The translations under genes and the position numbers were made by a program. A stretch of 23,124 nucleotides of DNA. Origin: a virus. Shown piece by piece: positions 7,388 to 13,770 of this stretch (position 1 is its first letter; every line of letters begins with the position of its first letter). Under the pieces are notes generated by a model. That model saw nothing but the letters and a program-made list of their open reading frames with translations, had not been told where the DNA came from and ran no database searches. The stretch lies in IMG/VR virus record IMGVR_UViG_3300044855_000325, positions 1 through 23,124 of that record; one strand, written 5' to 3'.

Positions 7388-7950
7388 TTCATACTGTTCT
7401 CGAACAGGTCGGGGAATTTAGGGGCCTCGGCAGCAAGCGCCGGAGCCATGAAGGGACGTGGCGGATATTTTGCGGTGCGGCGACGGTATTCGTAACGCGC
7501 ACCTGGTCGCGATTTTGTTTTCCCATGGACTTGTATCCAAGGCCCTGGCTTTTGCCACGATTTCGACGGCATCCATCTTCGCTCCGTGATAATCGCCGTC
7601 TGACCGTATTCGTGCAGAGCCGGGACGGTCGTTGAAGCGCGCACGCCATCGACGGAGGTGTTAAATTTTATTGGACCGACTATCACACCGTCGCTTTGTT
7701 GATCGTACCCGAACAAAATCGTTTTGAGTCCGAGTGTTCCCTTCGCAGTGTGTGCATTAGGTGGCCGTCCCGGCGCTGACGGCTGGTATTGTTTTTTCTT
7801 GCCTGGTCGCTTCATACTTTGCGAAGCTTTTGTCCTCACAAACGCACCAGCTTCAAGTAATCGCAAAATACGCGCTTTATTTAATGCGCGTTCGATCACC
7901 TCCGGGGTAAAAAAACCAACTTTGTTTTTAAATGCAAACGTGATACGCAT
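7384..7950 (-). CDS. Phage morphogenesis / tail completion protein (HK97 gp10 or gpZ-like)
   Basis: With the ATG at 7950 the product is 188 aa (MRITFAFKNKVGFFTPEVIE). The longer in-frame start at 8004 would run through a repeat element and is rejected. Residues about 36-70 have the pattern GAFVRTKASQSMKRPGKK followed by SAPGRPPNAHT, matching the basic helix and 'APGxPPxxHTG' loop of head-tail connector and tail completion proteins. A Lys/Arg-rich C-terminus ends in PPRPFMAPALA, also typical of that group. In the family the protein caps or joins the tail tube. Here it lies unusually late, between the adhesins and the tape measure, rather than next to the tail terminator. Its TAG stop codon falls inside the GTAG head of a REP unit. 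Confidence 0.72.
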   Translation of the reverse strand: MRITFAFKNKVGFFTPEVIERALNKARILRLLEAGAFVRTKASQSMKRPGKKKQYQPSAPGRPPNAHTAKGTLGLKTILFGYDQQSDGVIVGPIKFNTSVDGVRASTTVPALHEYGQTAIITERRWMPSKSWQKPGPWIQVHGKTKSRPGARYEYRRRTAKYPPRPFMAPALAAEAPKFPDLFENSMK

Positions 7951-7956
7951 AATTAG

Positions 7957-8046
7957 TAGCCGAGATGCGCGAGCATCCGGGTTGAAGCGTGGCAAACGTC
8001 GCATGGTCGCGAGCAGTTCAACCCGGGGGCTTGCGCCCCTCGGCTA
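7957..8046. repeat. Family-2 repeat: inverted TAGCCGAG hairpins with GNRA loops, copy A
   Basis: The left arm begins TAGCCGAG and folds as GATGC-GCGA-GCATC; the right arm, read on the minus strand, begins TAGCCGAG and folds as GGGGC-GCAA-GCCCC. Both arms continue into CCGGGTTGAA, and the interior contains GTGGCAAACGT. It starts about 7 bases after the stop of the 249-aa gene and fills the gap before the 188-aa gene. Copy B is at 12038-12144. The loops are GNRA tetraloops and the stems covary between arms. Confidence 0.88.
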
Positions 8047-8053
8047 TCATTGC

Positions 8054-8803
8054 TTACGAATACTTTTCCGCGACGGTCACACCGCGGCCGGAGCGGACGG
8101 GCGTGATCTCGGTCCCGCCGCTGTGGACGATCTCCACCGACCAATCGTATTGCTGCTGAGTCAGCGTCGCCGATTGCGTGCGGGTCATGTCGTGCGACGC
8201 GGTCCATGTCCCGTTGCCGTTGTCGGTCACGGTTCCATTGACGACCAGCGTTGTCGTCCCACTCTTGAACCCTAGCCGCGACGTGCAGGTCGCAGCGGTC
8301 AAACCAGTGATGGCGGTGATCGTCCAATTAAACGCGCGGCCGTTGGCGGCCAGGTAGTCGTCGCCGCGAATGATGGGCGAGGTGATTTTGCCCGTCGGGT
8401 CGACTGGTCCAGAGTAGGTGACGGTGCCCGTGGTGATCAATTGCGTCTTGGCATTGATGCCAGACAGTTGCGTATCGAGGTTTGCTGCAGCGAGTCCCAC
8501 CGCAGCACGCACACCCGCCGCGTCAATACCGCCCGCTGCCGCTTCGTCTCTCGGCTGAAACGTCGCCGTGCTCAACGTGAGGTCGTACACCTCGTTGGCA
8601 AATCCACCCGTCGCACCAACAAACGCATTGAGCCGATACGCACCGGCAGCAATGTCGGTAAATGCCACGCTGTAGCGGTTCTTGTCGTTTGTCTTTTCGC
8701 TTGCCGTCTGCGTGTCAACGACCGTATCGCTGCCCAATGCGAACAGTTTGCATGAAAGCGTTAAGCCAGTACCGGCACTAAACTCCAGCGTCTGCGTTGC
8801 CAT
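8054..8803 (-). CDS. Putative tail adhesin / fibre-associated structural protein (249 aa)
   Basis: The N-terminal region (residues 1-80, MATQTLEFSAGTGLTLSCKL onward) is strand-rich and reads like a small beta-sandwich with AGAYRLNAFVG. It is followed by a short helix with the AAGVRAAVGLAAANLDTQL pattern (about 94-115), common in phage fibre stalks. The C-terminal part (about 140-249) is another beta domain containing IIRGDDYLAANGRAFNW and NGNGTWTASHDMT. No enzyme motif is seen. Together with the upstream fibre and two small partners it forms a probable host-recognition cassette. Its start overlaps the 3' end of the 53-aa gene by 26 bases, which indicates coupling. It could also be a baseplate upper protein. 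Confidence 0.75.
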   Translation of the reverse strand: MATQTLEFSAGTGLTLSCKLFALGSDTVVDTQTASEKTNDKNRYSVAFTDIAAGAYRLNAFVGATGGFANEVYDLTLSTATFQPRDEAAAGGIDAAGVRAAVGLAAANLDTQLSGINAKTQLITTGTVTYSGPVDPTGKITSPIIRGDDYLAANGRAFNWTITAITGLTAATCTSRLGFKSGTTTLVVNGTVTDNGNGTWTASHDMTRTQSATLTQQQYDWSVEIVHSGGTEITPVRSGRGVTVAEKYS

Positions 8804-8939
8804 CTTCGTCCTTCAGTGCTTGGATCTTTGCGGCCAATGGCAGTAGCACACTTGCGGCTTGGAGTCCACCGTTCTTAACGGCCAAGTCCAAGCATGCCAT
8901 CAATTGCTGTTGTTCTTCTTTGGTGATGTCGAGTTGCAT
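8778..8939 (-). CDS. Small conserved-looking phage protein (53 aa)
   Basis: This gene is short but well supported. The ATG at 8939 lies two bases after the TAA of the preceding gene, and the frame runs 53 codons to a TAG at 8778, overlapping the next gene by 26 bases. The product (MQLDITKEEQQQLMACLDLA, then VKNGGLQAASVLLPLAAKIQ) is one amphipathic helical hairpin with a KIQ-type end. It is like the small helical proteins often encoded beside phage fibres, whose role is unknown. Chaperone or anti-host activity would be guesses. Confidence 0.72.
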   Translation of the reverse strand: MQLDITKEEQQQLMACLDLAVKNGGLQAASVLLPLAAKIQALKDEDGNADAGV

Positions 8940-8941
8940 GA

Positions 8942-9268
8942 TTACTCCGGTAAAACGTCAGGAATGTGCAACTGGGCTACGAGTGCCGCTTGTTGCTCTG
9001 GGGTAAGGGAATCAAACATTTGCAACGCCGACTTCTTCTTGAAATCGACGAGTTGCTTGTAGTAGCTATCGCAAGCCGACTTGATGACATGCTCAAGATA
9101 GCTTTGCGGTGTGAACAGTTCCTTGAGCGGCTTCTGCTCCGAGACTGGCAGACTCGCGTTAGACTGCGTGATCTGTTCGTTCTCGGTGACGATAGGCTTG
9201 TTCGCTTCGAGCGTTGCGAAGTCTACGCCCCATCGTTGTTCTTGTGTTAGCTGGTTCAGGTCGATCAT
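8942..9268 (-). CDS. Fibre-adjacent hypothetical protein (108 aa)
   Basis: The product is a soluble, mostly helical protein: MIDLNQLTQEQRWGVDFATL at the start, a loop rich in Asn, Ser and Pro (about 30-50), then LFTPQSYLEHVIKSACDSYY and FKKKSALQMFDSLTPEQQAALV. The repeated TPE/TQEQ caps and the Tyr-rich helix resemble small proteins coded just after tail fibres in siphophages and prophages. I cannot assign a named family. Start: ATG at 9268, 11 bases after the fibre stop. With the following 53-aa gene it may act as a fibre assembly chaperone, an idea based only on position. Confidence 0.72.
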   Translation of the reverse strand: MIDLNQLTQEQRWGVDFATLEANKPIVTENEQITQSNASLPVSEQKPLKELFTPQSYLEHVIKSACDSYYKQLVDFKKKSALQMFDSLTPEQQAALVAQLHIPDVLPE

Positions 9269-9279
9269 GGTTTGGGTTC

Positions 9280-10692
9280 CTATGTTGCTATAAGGCCGAG
9301 GTCACGCATCCGACTGAGGAGTGCGTTTAACTGTGTAATCACCGATGCCGCATCGGTTGCGTCTGCGACTGCGGTTGGCTGTACCACTGGCGTAGCGTTC
9401 CAAAATGCAAGTTTCTGCGTTGTGCCAGTGCCGATTTTGGTTCCAGTTGTTGTATCGGTGACGATGTTTTTCGTTGAGATCGTCAGATTGCCCGATAGCG
9501 TCAATGCACCAGTTTTATCAACGCTAACCCTACTCACCCCACCCACCTGCAAATCCATCAACAGACTAGAAGCGTTGCTCGCCGTGTCGGTGACGTTGGC
9601 TTTAATAAGTGTCGGTGTGCCCGTGGTGTTCCAGGTTTGGGCAATGTCTAGGGCGCTGGTTGCTGATGAGCCTGTGAGGGTGCTTGGTGAAACGCCTATT
9701 GAAGATGCTATTAAATTGATAGATCCAACTGCGCTTTGTATTGTAAAATTGCCAGTTCCGCCAGCATACAAAAACGGGCTTGTACCAATTATATAGATCG
9801 ATCCATCGGTTTGAAATTGCTGCCGTAATACACCATTGACTGCAAAGTTAATAGCGTTGGTTTGTCGGTATATTCCTGTATCGGTGTCGTTGCTGAATGA
9901 AATACTTGGAACTGAGTTAGTACCGTCACCAAATAGCAACTGGTTACCAATCGTCAGCGTATTCCCACTCGCCCCCGTTCCTGCGCCTTCTACGCCTAAC
10001 GTAAACGCCCCCGCTGTCGTCGATGAAAGGAACAGCCTGCGGTAGTTGCTCGCGTCGGTAAACGCGCCATAGAGGTTGAAACGCTGGGCATTTCCGGCGT
10101 TGCGTTGGGCGAGGATTCCGGCAGCATCGCGATAAAGACGTGTGTCAGCAGTAGCTGAAAACGCTGTTCCAGACGAAATACCGTAGTATTCATCTGAATT
10201 GATGTTTACTGTGCCAGCAACAGTTAAAGGTGCCTGAAATCCGAATACACCACCCCAGCTACACAGGTTTAAGTCGCCCCAGTTTGTTTTTAGCCTAATA
10301 TAGCTATGGGATGACGCTCCTCCAGATGCCCCATTACCAATTTCGATTCCGTATGTGCCGCCAGTGACTGCTGCGGCTTGCTTAATTTGCCCGTACTTAT
10401 CTATTACAACTTTACTGCTTCCACCGACCCGCAAATCCAGCAACGTCGACGCAGCAGCACTCGCCGTGTCGGTGACGTTAAGCAACAACCCATTGAACGT
10501 AACGCCACCGCTATTCCAGGTTTGCGTTGCATTGATTAGCGGCGCAGATGCCGTTACCGTGCCGCCGGTGAGACTTGCACCAAGAAACGTCGGTGTATTG
10601 CCAGTGCCTAGCCCAATCAACGTCCTAAACGACGATGCCGCCGACAGTGCATCGGTTTTGATTTGGCTGAGGTCAAGCGACGTTGCGGACAT
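9280..10692 (-). CDS. Tail fibre / receptor-binding protein with duplicated module (470 aa)
   Basis: The protein is long, Thr/Ser/Gly/Asn-rich and beta-helical in character. A module centred on Q-T-W-N (W59) followed by NVTDTASAAASTLLDLRVGG and a VDKxGxI/L end occurs at about residues 51-105. It recurs at about 346-400 (QTWN with W354, NVTDTASNASSLLMDLQVGG). The middle carries YRDAAGIL and DTGIYRQ repeats like those of trimeric fibres. The C-terminus (about 412-470) has GTKIGTGTTQKLAFWNATPV and then QLNALLSRMRDLGLIAT, a terminal motif common in phage fibres and probably the trimerisation or tip end. It binds the host surface. The gene is more AT-rich than the head genes, fitting a fast-exchanging adhesin. 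Confidence 0.85.
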   Translation of the reverse strand: MSATSLDLSQIKTDALSAASSFRTLIGLGTGNTPTFLGASLTGGTVTASAPLINATQTWNSGGVTFNGLLLNVTDTASAAASTLLDLRVGGSSKVVIDKYGQIKQAAAVTGGTYGIEIGNGASGGASSHSYIRLKTNWGDLNLCSWGGVFGFQAPLTVAGTVNINSDEYYGISSGTAFSATADTRLYRDAAGILAQRNAGNAQRFNLYGAFTDASNYRRLFLSSTTAGAFTLGVEGAGTGASGNTLTIGNQLLFGDGTNSVPSISFSNDTDTGIYRQTNAINFAVNGVLRQQFQTDGSIYIIGTSPFLYAGGTGNFTIQSAVGSINLIASSIGVSPSTLTGSSATSALDIAQTWNTTGTPTLIKANVTDTASNASSLLMDLQVGGVSRVSVDKTGALTLSGNLTISTKNIVTDTTTGTKIGTGTTQKLAFWNATPVVQPTAVADATDAASVITQLNALLSRMRDLGLIAT

Positions 10693-10701
10693 GGTTCACT
10701 A

Positions 10702-10920
10702 TCAATTCAGAGTAATAACCTGTTCGCGGAACAAACCGCGGAACGCGTGGAGGTCAGCGACACTCATGCCGCGAGATCGCTGCGGCGCGTCGCGATACGG
10801 ATGGAACCGATGGAACGGCAGCGGTCGCGACTTGGGATCGCGGTAGGTATTGGCCGCTTGACACAGCAGCGACGCCGTGTGGTCCCAGCGTTCGCAGCGG
10901 ACCGCGTCGACCATCCACAT
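10702..10920 (-). CDS. gpT-like second tail-assembly chaperone frame (minimal ORF)
   Basis: This is the downstream frame of a gpG/gpT-like pair. From the ATG at 10920, which shares TGATG with the stop of the upstream gene, it gives 72 aa: MWMVDAVRCERWDHTASLL, then ANTYRDPKSR and FHRFHPYRD, a pattern seen in small proteins before tape measures. The same frame is open upstream to 11181. Conserved-looking sequence (SLWEICYRLAAIVGL, SGPYSLREL) lies before the ATG, inside the overlap. The natural product may therefore be a fusion made by -1 frameshifting from the upstream gene, as in lambda gpG-T. No standard slippery heptamer is visible, so termination-reinitiation at TGATG remains possible. Confidence 0.68.
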   Translation of the reverse strand: MWMVDAVRCERWDHTASLLCQAANTYRDPKSRPLPFHRFHPYRDAPQRSRGMSVADLHAFRGLFREQVITLN

Positions 10921-11456
10921 CAGCTCGCGGAGACTGTAGGGACCGGACTCAAGTCCGACGATGGCGGCAAGTCGGTAGCAGATTTCCCAGAGGGACTTGG
11001 CTTGGTCAGCATCTGGTCCAGCGTCGCCAGCTGGGCCGCGATCCCCTGCTCGATCAGACCGTCCCGAATCGCGTTCTGGATCCGCATCACCGCTTGTTTC
11101 TGCGCCGCTCGGTTGCCGTCGATCAATTGACGCAGCACCGCGCGGCGATCGCGCTCCGGGAGGAAATCGACCACCGCACATTCAAACGCCAAAACCGCAC
11201 CCTCGAGCACATCACCGGCAAGCGATTCGCCGAACTGAATGTCGGTCACGTTGCGGGCGTCGGCTGCGGGTTTGACGATCGCGTAGAGGACGTCGACGAA
11301 TAGGATGATGTCATCGTGCAGCGATGCCAGCTGGCGCGGGTCGGCGAACAGCTTGCCCAGATCGATCGTGGTCAGATCCCGCACACGTCGCAGGGTTGCG
11401 ACGTCGAGACGCAGCGACCACTCGCGCCCCTCGGTGTCTCTGAATGTCGCGGCCAT
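10920..11456 (-). CDS. Tail assembly chaperone (gpG-like)
   Basis: The 178-aa protein begins MAATFRDTEGREWSLRLDV, followed by helices VATLRRVRDLTTIDLGKLF, LHDDIILFVDVLYAIV and a gap-free helical region to about 150. This 'short beta hairpin then helices' layout is typical of siphophage tail chaperones that coat the tape measure before the tube is built. The C-terminal 25 residues are Pro/Ser-rich and look unstructured, as expected where the biologically meaningful frame is the other one. The stop TGA overlaps the next ATG (TGATG at 10918-10922). The gene follows two small tail genes by one base. The role is inferred from position and the overlapping-frame arrangement. Confidence 0.8.
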   Translation of the reverse strand: MAATFRDTEGREWSLRLDVATLRRVRDLTTIDLGKLFADPRQLASLHDDIILFVDVLYAIVKPAADARNVTDIQFGESLAGDVLEGAVLAFECAVVDFLPERDRRAVLRQLIDGNRAAQKQAVMRIQNAIRDGLIEQGIAAQLATLDQMLTKPSPSGKSATDLPPSSDLSPVPTVSAS

Positions 11457-11457
11457 G

Positions 11458-11784
11458 TTATTCTCCGATCACTAGCGTGATGGTTCGCAGGGCTCCCTCG
11501 GACGAGCCGGAGACGACCTTGAGATACTTGCACGGTTCCATCACCTGGCGTTTCAGCGCGACGTATCGCGAAGTGCCGACGTTGACGCTGTACTGCGTTG
11601 CCTCGTCGTAGAGGGGCCGGAACGTCGAGCCGTCGATGGACCCCTCGAATGTAATCGCGGTGCCGGTGAGGGCGGCGGGGGTGACCAGGCCGAGACAGTA
11701 CATCGTCGCGGGCATGGTGGCGGAATCGGACGTGGTCCCCGCGTTGGGGATCGTTACCGTGAGCGATTGCAGAAATTTTGCCAT
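11458..11784 (-). CDS. Small structural hypothetical protein (108 aa)
   Basis: The 108-aa protein is strand-rich: MAKFLQSLTVTIPNAGTTSD, ALTGTAITFEGSIDGSTFRP, then YLKVVSGSSEGALRTITLVI. The 'FEGSxDGxTFxPLYD' to 'RYVALK' to 'YLKVVSGS' progression looks like a single small beta-sandwich, resembling carbohydrate-binding or decoration modules found in phage virions. No catalytic residues are evident. It lies one base before the tail chaperone gene and 12 bases after the 75-aa gene. It could decorate the tail tube or head. Confidence 0.72.
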   Translation of the reverse strand: MAKFLQSLTVTIPNAGTTSDSATMPATMYCLGLVTPAALTGTAITFEGSIDGSTFRPLYDEATQYSVNVGTSRYVALKRQVMEPCKYLKVVSGSSEGALRTITLVIGE

Positions 11785-11796
11785 GATAAAATTGGA

Positions 11797-12024
11797 TCAG
11801 AGGATCCGATAAGAGATGACCGCGTCGCGGGCGATCGTAAAGGTCTCGACGTTCGGGTCGTTGGCGATGGATCGTCGCTTGGGTGGTTTGGTGTAGTCCC
11901 AGACCGCTATCACGAGATCGGTTTTCGTACGCTTGACCAGACGGCCCCAGACGAAAAAAACGATGGTCTCGGCGCCGTGGGCGTGATCGCGGAATTCGAT
12001 CTCGAGAATGTCGCCGAGTCGCAT
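11797..12024 (-). CDS. Small hypothetical protein (75 aa)
   Basis: The product is a compact beta-type protein (MRLGDILEIEFRDHAHGAET, IVFFVWGRLVKRTKTDLVIA, then VWDYT) ending with ETFTIARDAVISYRIL. The strand pattern, with short turns and a basic patch KRTKTD, resembles small SH3/OB-like barrels. No family is recognised. It follows the family-2 repeat at 12038-12144 and precedes the 108-aa structural gene by 12 bases, within the tail tube module. The start at 12024 is the only ATG in frame and lies 13 bases from the repeat. Confidence 0.62.
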   Translation of the reverse strand: MRLGDILEIEFRDHAHGAETIVFFVWGRLVKRTKTDLVIAVWDYTKPPKRRSIANDPNVETFTIARDAVISYRIL

Positions 12025-12037
12025 GGTTGGTCTTTGC

Positions 12038-12144
12038 TAGCCGAGCGGCGCGAGCCGCCGGGTGGAAGTGTGGCAAACGTGGCGAGGTTGCGAGCGTGGC
12101 GAGGTGGCGAGCGGTTCAACCCGGGGGCTTGCGCCCCTCGGCTA
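12038..12144. repeat. Family-2 repeat: inverted TAGCCGAG hairpins with GNRA loops, copy B
   Basis: The left arm reads TAGCCGAG and folds GCGGC-GCGA-GCCGC. The right arm on the minus strand folds GGGGC-GCAA-GCCCC, identical to copy A. The interior shares GTGGCAAACGT with copy A and is lengthened by short GTGGCGAGG-type tandem units. It begins three bases after the tail tube gene's stop. Relative to copy A the left stem changes GATGC/GCATC to GCGGC/GCCGC with pairing kept. Confidence 0.88.
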
Positions 12145-12147
12145 TAA

Positions 12148-12663
12148 TTAGTTGGCGGCGACGGTCAACCACGCTGGCTCGACAATGGTGCCGCTCACCT
12201 TTACGCGAGCCAGGTCGACCTTGATGTCGACCTTGACCGCACCCTCGAGCGGTTGATCGACCACAAACTCGGTGATGATGCCGGGGAACGTCAAACCCTG
12301 CGATCCCTTGGGACCTGGAACTGCGGGTGGTCCGGCCGACGTTGTGTTGAGGTTGTCCATCACGGCCCAGTGCCACACGGTCCGCGCGAGAAACGCAGTA
12401 CGCAGCGCGGTGATTTGCGTGTCGCCGACATCGCCGTTCCACAAATAGCCGAACGTCAGCGACAGCTCGGTTAGGGTCGGGAGCTTGGCTTTGAAGGTGC
12501 TGATGCGGCTGGCAGCGTCGGTCGTGCCGGTGGTGACCGACAGATTGACGTCTTGCGCCTCGGTGATCAGCACGGAGTTGGAGATGGTAAACGTGGTTGC
12601 GAGTGTTGGCTGGTAATACAGTTTGCACTCGTTGCCAGCTAGTGGGCCGATGTTTGCGGGCAT
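12148..12663 (-). CDS. Putative major tail (tube) protein (171 aa)
   Basis: The protein is beta-rich, 171 residues, beginning MPANIGPLAGNECKLYYQ. It has a strand ISNSVLITEAQDVNLSVTTG, then LPTLTELSLTFGYLWNGD, and a C-terminal strand GAVKVDIKVDLARVKVSG. The opening 'G x x C K L Y Y' followed by 'E A Q D V N L S V' matches the N-terminal plan of TP901-1-like tail tube proteins, where the first strands line the tube. It directly follows the tail terminator candidate, separated only by a REP unit, and lies before the chaperones, as expected for the tube. Downstream is repeat copy B. A longer overlapping frame on the same strand (12116-12679) is a shadow. Confidence 0.78.
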   Translation of the reverse strand: MPANIGPLAGNECKLYYQPTLATTFTISNSVLITEAQDVNLSVTTGTTDAASRISTFKAKLPTLTELSLTFGYLWNGDVGDTQITALRTAFLARTVWHWAVMDNLNTTSAGPPAVPGPKGSQGLTFPGIITEFVVDQPLEGAVKVDIKVDLARVKVSGTIVEPAWLTVAAN

Positions 12664-12685
12664 GCGTGGGGCCTCTCAAAAAATG

Positions 12686-12709
12686 GTAGCTATCGTCGCC
12701 AGACGATGG
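12686..12709 (+). repeat. Single GTAG-headed REP unit (family 3)
   Basis: This 24-base unit reads GTAG and then forms an 8-base stem CTATCGTC/GACGATGG (one T-G wobble) around the loop GCCA. It has the same head, stem length and loop as the two units at 17347-17394, with stem changes that keep pairing. It fills the 47-base gap between the tail terminator and tube genes, just past the terminator gene's TAA. Confidence 0.82.
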
Positions 12710-12710
12710 T

Positions 12711-13169
12711 TTACGTAGTCATTCGGTAGGTGAGTGTGATCACGGAACGAAATACAGAATGCTGTTCGAGGGCGGCGACGTCGTACAACTGCGTCGACGC
12801 TTCGACGTAGGTGGCGCGGTAGGTCGCGCCGGTGATCACGGACGCTAGCGCCAACCGCTGCTCGATGTCGTTGGTCAGGTCGATCAGTGCCGTGAACCGA
12901 GCGGAGTCGGCGGTCGCCGATTGCATGATCGCGACCTGGATCTGCAGCTCGCGTTGCCGTGAGGCGCGGGATGCGATGGTCGTCGTTCGGGATCGCGGGG
13001 CAAGGACGATTTTCAAATCGTCCAAATCCGCGGGCTCGAAGCGGGGCAGGTAGTCGATGGTGACGTCATCAGCGACGATCGGGCCAAGGTTGTCCGGCTT
13101 GGCGATCGTGCCCGAGACGATGAGGGTTTTCATGTCGTCGAGGATCAGGCGGTCGACAGCGACGGGCAT
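12711..13169 (-). CDS. Putative tail terminator / completion protein (152 aa)
   Basis: The 152-aa protein has the size of siphophage tail terminator proteins (gpU-like), which stop tube growth and join the tail to the head. It begins MPVAVDRLILDDMKTLIVSG. It has a strand VTIDYLPRFEPADLDDLKIV, a helix near 100-110 (LTNDIEQRLA), and ends FRSVITLTYRMTT, typical of the closing strand of a ring-forming alpha/beta fold. It sits exactly between the head-tail connector and the tube gene. No sequence motif is decisive, so position carries much of the call. The start ATG at 13169 is six bases after the connector stop. Confidence 0.75.
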   Translation of the reverse strand: MPVAVDRLILDDMKTLIVSGTIAKPDNLGPIVADDVTIDYLPRFEPADLDDLKIVLAPRSRTTTIASRASRQRELQIQVAIMQSATADSARFTALIDLTNDIEQRLALASVITGATYRATYVEASTQLYDVAALEQHSVFRSVITLTYRMTT

Positions 13170-13175
13170 GGTGGG

Positions 13176-13526
13176 CTACGGTTGTTTCTTGGTGTGGATC
13201 CGCAGGATCGATTGGCCGGGATCGCTGTATCGCCATGGTCGCTCGCCAGTCATCGAGTGGACGAGGTAATGCTCGCCGTCGTCGCTGATGATGTCCCCGT
13301 CTCGCGGCATGTCGCTGAATGGAAACGTGTCGGCCTTCATCAAGTAATCGCGGGCGATGGTCCGATGGATGATCCCTTCGGCGTCGCTAGCTTCGTACGG
13401 GGTCGAGCCGCGGATCGCGGTTAGGCTGCTGATGGTGGTCATGCCTCGAGAGTAGCTGATCGGGACCGACGCGTGAGTGTCGAGGATCGACGCGAGGGCA
13501 GCGGTTGCGTTCTCGAGAATTCCCAT
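13176..13526 (-). CDS. Head-tail connector / joining protein (116 aa)
   Basis: The product begins MGILENATAALASILDTHAS, a helix. It is followed by strands SYSRGMTTISSLTAIRGSTP and IARDYLMKADTFPF, then PRDGDIISDDGEHYLVHSMT and a final YSDPGQSILRIHTKK. The 'P-x-x-GD-x-I-x-x-x-x-G-x-x-Y-x-V' loop and the final strand match small neck proteins of the lambda gpFII and head-tail adaptor type, which bridge portal ring and tail terminator. The start is ATG 13526 with an upstream TAGGA ribosome site. This start and the preceding gene's stop both lie inside a degenerate REP-like unit (13523-13557). It is six bases upstream of the terminator gene. Confidence 0.77.
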   Translation of the reverse strand: MGILENATAALASILDTHASVPISYSRGMTTISSLTAIRGSTPYEASDAEGIIHRTIARDYLMKADTFPFSDMPRDGDIISDDGEHYLVHSMTGERPWRYSDPGQSILRIHTKKQP

Positions 13527-13557
13527 CGTTGGTTTCCTACGACGATGCGATAGCTAC
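13523..13557 (-). repeat. Degenerate family-3 REP-like unit bridging two genes
   Basis: Read on the minus strand it starts GTAGCTATCG and ends CGATGG, the outer part of the family-3 stem, but the two stem arms are separated by 19 bases rather than the short GCCA loop. Its GTAG holds the TAG stop of the cysteine-rich gene, and its CGATGG holds the ATG of the connector gene. The short match leaves room for chance. Confidence 0.5.
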
Positions 13558-13769
13558 TTGCAAATACAATCGCAACAGGTGCAGCATTTGCCGAGCGAGT
13601 CGCTGGCATCTTTGCCGCAGTGCGTTAGGCAGTGCTCGCAACAATCGCATGGCATGGTTGTCTCGATGCACGGGCATCGATCGGGGTGGTTGCATCCGCC
13701 ACTGCAGAATGCAGCAGCGATGGCAACCGTGATCCATTGCGCGGGCGAGCAGATTCGTCGGCAAATCAT
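13554..13769 (-). CDS. Cysteine-rich small protein with N-terminal signal-like segment (71 aa)
   Basis: The ATG at 13769 lies one base after the TAA of the decoration gene, giving 71 residues, 17 of them cysteine. The N-terminus MICRRICSPAQ is basic and followed by the hydrophobic WITVAIAAAF and then CSGGC. That could be a lipoprotein or secretion signal, although the lipobox is not consensus. The mature part has C-x-C, CC and C-x-x-C clusters (CPC, CDCC, CCTCCDC). Such composition suggests metal binding or disulphide knots. Other frames here give Arg-rich shadows. Its place between decoration protein and head-tail connector fits a small virion or envelope protein. Its TAG stop lies in a REP-like head. 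Confidence 0.7.
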   Translation of the reverse strand: MICRRICSPAQWITVAIAAAFCSGGCNHPDRCPCIETTMPCDCCEHCLTHCGKDASDSLGKCCTCCDCICK

Positions 13770-13770
13770 G

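Noticed and set aside
11372-12076. 234-codon minus-strand frame
   Set aside because: It is an Arg/His-rich shadow covering two compact beta-type genes and part of a repeat.
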